Origin: Dictyocoela muelleri
Taxonomy: Eukaryota; Microsporidia
Direction of reading: 5' to 3'
Assembly (NCBI GenBank): GCA_016256075.1
Contig: SDVU01000855.1
Coordinates: 1 to 10,070, forward strand
DNA length: 10,070 nucleotides
The notes beneath the pieces were generated by a model. The model was given only the letters and a program-made list of their open reading frames with translations, was not told the origin of the DNA and did not search any database. Shown here one piece after another: positions 6,640-10,070 of the stretch (its first letter is position 1; every line of letters begins with the position of its first letter). The position numbers and the translations under genes are program-made.

Positions 6640-7106
6640 AGAAATTTCATACCCTTATGGTTTTAAAAAATCTATGAGAAAAGTGTACATCATGATTCGA
6701 TTTGGCGAAAATTAAATCCATATTAATAAGAATCATTTTTTAAATGTTTTAAATAACGTAATTCCGTGATATTGTTGTTTTAATAAACATTTTGTGAAAA
6801 TATTAAACAAAATTCAATAATAAAAATCAAATAAAAATTAAAATTAAAAAAAATCAAAATTAAAAAAATCAAAATTATAAAAAAAAAAATAAAAAGTCAA
6901 AAGACATGAAATTTTTTTCTTTATATTTAATGTCACTGGACTGTGGTTGTCCAGGGTCTATTGGTCCACTTTATAAATAAATAAAAATAAAAATTTCTAT
7001 TTAGTAAATTTAATTTTAAAAATTACGGTGTAATAAAATTATTTGTAATATAAAAATTGTAATTTTGAAATTCTAATTTATTTTCAATATTTTTAAAAAC
7101 GAAATT
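6640..7106. other. AT-rich intergenic DNA with A-rich low-complexity tract
   Basis: No gene is seen. 6826-6900 is an A-rich run of AAAATTAAAAAAATC-like units. At 6936-6954, CTGGAC and GTCCAG form a 6-bp stem around a 7-base loop. Confidence 0.5.
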
Positions 7107-7461
7107 ATAAGAATTTTAGGTTCTAAAACAGGTAATCACTATCCTAAAAAAATCGGGAATCGCAATTTTTACGGAAGAGCACAGCATTTTTATATGAAAT
7201 GTACTATGAATCAAATTTTATCTCTAAAAGGAAAATATATTTTTAAAAGCTCTGATATCTCGTTTTTAGAAAAAATTCTGGTTTTTAGGATATTTTGTAA
7301 ATCTTTATATATCGGGCTCTTTAAAAAATAATTTATTTTTTAAATATATCTTTTGATTATAAATAAATTTCATATAAAAATGTTGTGTTCTTCTCGTACC
7401 AATTGTTATTTCCTGATTTTTATAGGTAGTGACCAATCGTTGTATAACCTAAAATTCTTAT
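7107..7461. mobile_element. Fold-back (MITE-like) element with ~95-bp arms
   Basis: The left arm (7107-7200) and right arm (7367-7461) are inverted copies along their full length. They begin ATAAGAATTTTAGGTT and end CATTTTTATATGAAAT, with roughly 75-80 percent identity by eye. The 166-bp centre has no open frame. The outer parts of the arms resemble those of the fold-back elements at 8787-8988 and 9967 onward (GGTT.TACAAC, CAATTGGTA). I found no convincing target duplication. This is a non-coding, presumably non-autonomous DNA element. Confidence 0.72.
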
Positions 7462-7572
7462 GACTTTATTTCTATATTTTAAAAATATTTAATTTAATAT
7501 TAATGAATTTATAAATTTTATATTATTATGAATTTATAAATTTAATAATAATACCGCCTAGATGTAATGAAC

Positions 7573-7806
7573 AAAATATTTAAATTTTAAAATTAAAAAA
7601 AATCAGGTTTTAGTTTTTTTCCCATTTGAAAAGTTAGGTTTTTTTTTCCACATCAAAAAAATCAAATTGTGATTATTTGATTTATATTATAAATTTTATT
7701 ATTAAAATAATTAAATAAAAAATCAAATTTCAGTCTTGGTTTTTTTTTCACCAATGGGAAAAAAACCAATTTCCAAAAAATCTTTTAAAATTTTAAATTA
7801 TTTTAA
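7573..7806. repeat. Second, AT-rich inverted repeat
   Basis: The left part (about 7573-7650) and the right part (about 7735-7806) pair imperfectly. GTTTTTTTCCCATT occurs on the plus strand on the left and on the minus strand on the right, with ATTTAAA.TTTTAAAA outside it. The remainder is too AT-rich to judge. It could be an old MITE. Confidence 0.4.
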
Positions 7807-7904
7807 ATGAATTTTATTTTTAAAATTTTTAGTGGACACCCGTACCCATGAGACATTTATAATCCCGTGACATTTAATATATTATTTTAAGTATATATTA
7901 CATG

Positions 7905-8200
7905 CTTACAACATCCATGGCTGCCAAATCAGATATGTCTCCTACCTAGGATCTGCGACCTTTAGTTCTCGGCGTTCCGATTATACGTCGCTTCCTAAGC
8001 TACCCGTAAACCCAGCTGTATAGCGATTTTCGTTTTATCAATGACTCGGCAGGATACAGGTAATTAGTAGCTTTTCCTGAATTTTTATTTTTAATTACTT
8101 TTTGCCGAGATGCGTCGTCGAACACATTCCCAGTCCTAGGTGAGTTCTTTCTGCTCTATTGTCATATTAGACCAAGTCTTAAACAGCAATACATTCTGAA
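7905..8200. other. GC-richer segment of unknown origin
   Basis: There is no open frame, and the composition differs plainly from the flanks. On the minus strand a weak A-box-like string (GTAGCTTAGGAAG, 8003-7991) is followed about 30 bases later by a B-box-like string (GGTCGCAGATCC, 7960-7949). It directly abuts the tRNA-derived repeat at 8201. It may be the body of a longer form of that repeat, a piece of LTR, or a decayed structural RNA gene. I cannot decide. Confidence 0.3.
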
Positions 8201-8344
8201 CAACTGTATATTTTACTAAATTTCTATAGTTTGCGACCGCCCAATGTCATACCTCATTATCTATTAAAAGGTGACGTAAGCGGTATTAGAACCTCGATGC
8301 TTAAATTTTACATTCAAGAGTGTTAACCACAGTGCTATATGGCC
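8201..8344 (-). repeat. tRNA-derived SINE-like repeat, copy 2
   Basis: A full-length relative of 1-145 in the same orientation. On the minus strand the head starts at GGCC (8344). The A box is worn (TAGCACTGTGGTTA, 8337-8324) and the B box altered (GAGGTTCTAATACC, 8295-8282). An anticodon-like arm remains between them (CTTGAA, loop, TTTAAG). The non-tRNA body shared with copy 1 includes CTATAG, GACCGC and AATGTCAT on the plus strand. It is probably transcriptionally dead, with more promoter damage than copy 1. Confidence 0.7.
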
Positions 8345-8349
8345 TATAT

Positions 8350-8625
8350 TTTATTTTAAGTAAAGAATATATTATCTTCAAAGACTATATCTCTGGAAAT
8401 TCATCGTAATTGTTAATTCAATCTGTCAACTCATCTTATTTCGTAAAATAAGTTTCCTATGATCTAAAAATAACTCGTTTGTTTTCTTTTTCGACAATCG
8501 CGTGCTAATTTTTTAATTCAACACAGAATTCATACATATTAGGATGGTCGGTTTGTAAATTATTATTTAAAGATCCGTCCCATCTTTCAAGAGTATTTGT
8601 AGTCTTCGGAATCCTTTTTAATAAT
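8350..8625 (-). pseudogene. Mutator-like (MULE) transposase C-terminal remnant
   Basis: In one minus-strand frame I read HDRLLKRIPKTTNTLERWDG, then SLNNNLQTDHPNMYEFCVEL (about 8627-8510). This is the pattern that ends many MULE transposases: R-T-T/N-N followed by E-x-W, then H-P and a helix. The frame runs on past stops after ELKN and IFRS into acidic and Lys-rich sequence near 8350, so it is decayed. The catalytic core, zinc finger and inverted ends are not present. It is cut on the left by, or abuts, the tRNA-derived repeat. The call rests on about 40 residues. Confidence 0.6.
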
Positions 8626-8786
8626 CGATCATGTATTGATTAAAAATAAACCGAAAAAAATATTTTCGTGTTTTGAAATATTAAAAAATCTCGGCAGAAA
8701 TATAGCGAAATCATTTAATAATTATTTGGTTTTATTCAAATTTTCTTTTTGATAAATAATTTTTTAAAATTTCCGGGTTCTACAAC

Positions 8787-8988
8787 GGGTTAGTTACAAC
8801 CTGTAGAAATTAGTAAATCGCAATTGGTAAGTGTATTGAAGATGATTCTTATTTTTAATAACCTCAAAATGATGAGATAAATTTTAAAAAAAAGTTATCT
8901 TATCATTTTGAGGTTATTACAAATAAGAATCATCTTCAATACTCTTACCAATTGCGATTTACTAATTTTTACAGGTTGTGACTAACCC
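8787..8988. mobile_element. Near-perfect fold-back element, 94-bp arms
   Basis: The arms 8787-8880 and 8895-8988 are inverted copies with five mismatches in 94 (about 95 percent), around a 14-base AT loop. They start GGGTTAGT and end at ATGA(T/G)AAGATAA-like sequence by the loop. Weaker symmetry (GATAAATAATTTT on the left, AAAATAATTTATC on the right) extends the arms outward to about 8748 and 9006. The left arm carries an extra CGGGTTCTACAAC just outside. High arm identity means recent origin or recent conversion. It has no coding capacity. Confidence 0.85.
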
Positions 8989-9022
8989 GGGAAAATAATT
9001 TATCCAAAGTTAAAAAATATTT
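8895..9022 (+). repeat. Inverted flank left of Merlin remnant
   Basis: This 128-bp stretch is matched in reverse by 9931-10060. It includes CCCGGGAAAATAA and AAAGTTAAAAAA, which lie beyond the hairpin arm. The pair therefore brackets the Merlin-type coding remnant. It may be a true TIR pair of one element about 1.17 kb long, or arms of two separate fold-back copies. Confidence 0.55.
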
Positions 9023-9131
9023 AAATAAAAAAATAAAATAACTAATCTTTATTTAATATAATAGTTAAAAATTCTGAAAATTCAATGTTTTTTATAATTC
9101 CTAAAAAACATAAACACATATAGATGATCTT

Positions 9132-9888
9132 TCAAGGTATATAATTTAATTCCATACTATAATGTTTAATTTTTTTCAGGTGTAACCATAATTTTTCAAT
9201 CATCTGTGTATTTTCCTGGGTAATTGGGTCAACAAAATAAAGTGTATGATTAAGAGTATCTCTTAAACATCCTTGAATAGAATTATAAGTTCATCATCGA
9301 TAAGAAACCACATATGATTTTTTTTAATTTTTCTATAAATAATAGGTATTAGAGTAGATATTTTCTGATTATCTCTACCTCACAATAAAGTAACCAGTTT
9401 TATACTCAACGGCTTCGCAAATACAAATTGGTTTTCCTATATCCTCTATACCATATTTTCGTTTGACCCAAAATGTTTCATCAATCTGCACCTCTTTAAG
9501 AATACCTCTAAGTTGTCTTTTATTATTCCTAACAAATTTGGATAATTTTTCTCGAACAATAGAAAGTATACTTACATATTTTTCTTCGCCTATATTACAG
9601 TTATGCATTATATAATTGGCGGTAAAATTATTTATATTAAAGAAATAGTAAACAAATTTTAAAAAAACAAAGGATGATATTTTTTGCCACATAAAGAAGA
9701 GCCATCAAGTAAATTAATATAATTTCTGAACGACTGCATCTCCATGCTTTACCCATATTATATTTTATATTAACTTTTATTTTTAAGTCGTTGGAACATT
9801 TCGGACAAGACTTATGCTCTGGTATTATTTCCAAAACTTGCAAAAATTCAATTATATTATTGTTTTCCGAAATATAATTAAAAAATTA
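9132..9888 (-). pseudogene. Merlin/IS1016-type (ISXO2-like) transposase, decayed
   Basis: This is a DDE transposase of the Merlin superfamily. In order on the minus strand: an N-terminal zinc-ribbon pattern (HKSCPKCSNDL, then AWRCSR, about 9815-9730); a middle region; VQIDETFWVKRKYG with the first catalytic Asp (9482-9480); and a C-terminal part FVDPITQENTQMIEKLWLHL (about 9242-9183) with the final Glu. This is the usual H-T-N/Q-x-I-E-x-W shape of the ISXO2 domain. No ATG is found at the N-terminus. A frameshift lies at about 9640-9700, a stop follows YFIVR at 9375, and at least one more shift near the middle Asp (about 9283-9297) precedes the C-terminal block. It is inactive. The length and order fit a normal Merlin protein of about 250 residues. 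Confidence 0.8.
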
Positions 9889-9930
9889 GTGGTCTATTGT
9901 TCTGTTTAGTCGTTTTAACATAGGGGTAAA

Positions 9931-10070
9931 AAAATATTTTTTTAACTTTGATTAAGTTATTTTCCCGGGTTAGTCACCACCTGTAAAAAATAGTAAATCG
10001 CAATTGGTAAGAGGATAGAACATGATTATTATTTGTAATAAGCTCAAATTGATGAGAAAAACATATATAT
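9931..10070 (-). mobile_element. Third fold-back arm, running off the window
   Basis: From 9967 this matches the 94-bp arm of 8787-8880 at roughly 85 percent (GGGTTAGTCAC, CCTGTAAAAA, TAGTAAATCGCAATTGGTAA). From 9931 it also carries the outward extension shared with 8989-9022. The window ends about 10 bases past the expected loop side, so a right-hand arm cannot be tested. Confidence 0.75.

Noticed and set aside
6770-7917. LTR starting TGTTG and ending TACAACA
   Set aside because: The distance is over 1.1 kb, there is no partner copy or target duplication, and the match is only the short end strings.

Overview
This window looks like transposon-rich, AT-rich eukaryotic DNA (by eye about three quarters A+T). 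It contains one clearly intact host-type gene surrounded by decayed mobile elements. My best guess is a microsporidian with an expanded genome. The reasons are the intronless gene for a secreted protein, a GGG-type motif 9 to 15 bases before its ATG, a polyadenylation-like signal 5 bases after its stop, and the mix of pogo, Merlin, Mutator-like and Ty3-type relics. Another AT-rich protist, fungus or small invertebrate cannot be excluded from sequence alone.

Layout: 1-145 is a tRNA-derived repeat read on the minus strand, with a second diverged copy at 8201-8344. About 262-1043 (minus) is the C-terminal half of a decayed Tigger/pogo-type transposase. 1046-3024 (plus) is a well-delimited Tc5/pogo-like DNA transposon with 25-bp inverted ends, TA on both sides, a decayed DDD transposase and, at its 3' side, a complete OTU-type cysteine protease domain. 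About 3030-4275 (minus) is a fossil Ty3/gypsy gag-protease piece. 4382-5812 (minus) is the intact secreted-protein gene, with a hexapeptide repeat full of N-S-T sequons. 5813-7106 is AT-rich spacer with a TGATCAG array, a 21-bp tandem repeat and a GC-rich hairpin.

From 7107 to the end lies a family of fold-back repeats (7107-7461, 8787-8988, and 9967 onward running off the window). Among them are a GC-richer unknown segment (7905-8200), the second tRNA-derived repeat, a Mutator-like transposase remnant (8350-8625) and a Merlin/IS1016-type transposase remnant (9132-9888).

The most interesting item is the Tc5/pogo-like element carrying an OTU protease. The OTU frame is open and keeps its candidate Cys and His, and no in-frame ATG precedes the Cys. 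This suggests it was made as a C-terminal extension of the transposase. The genes show no shared pathway: the secreted protein is the only candidate for current host function, and everything else is mobile-element material.
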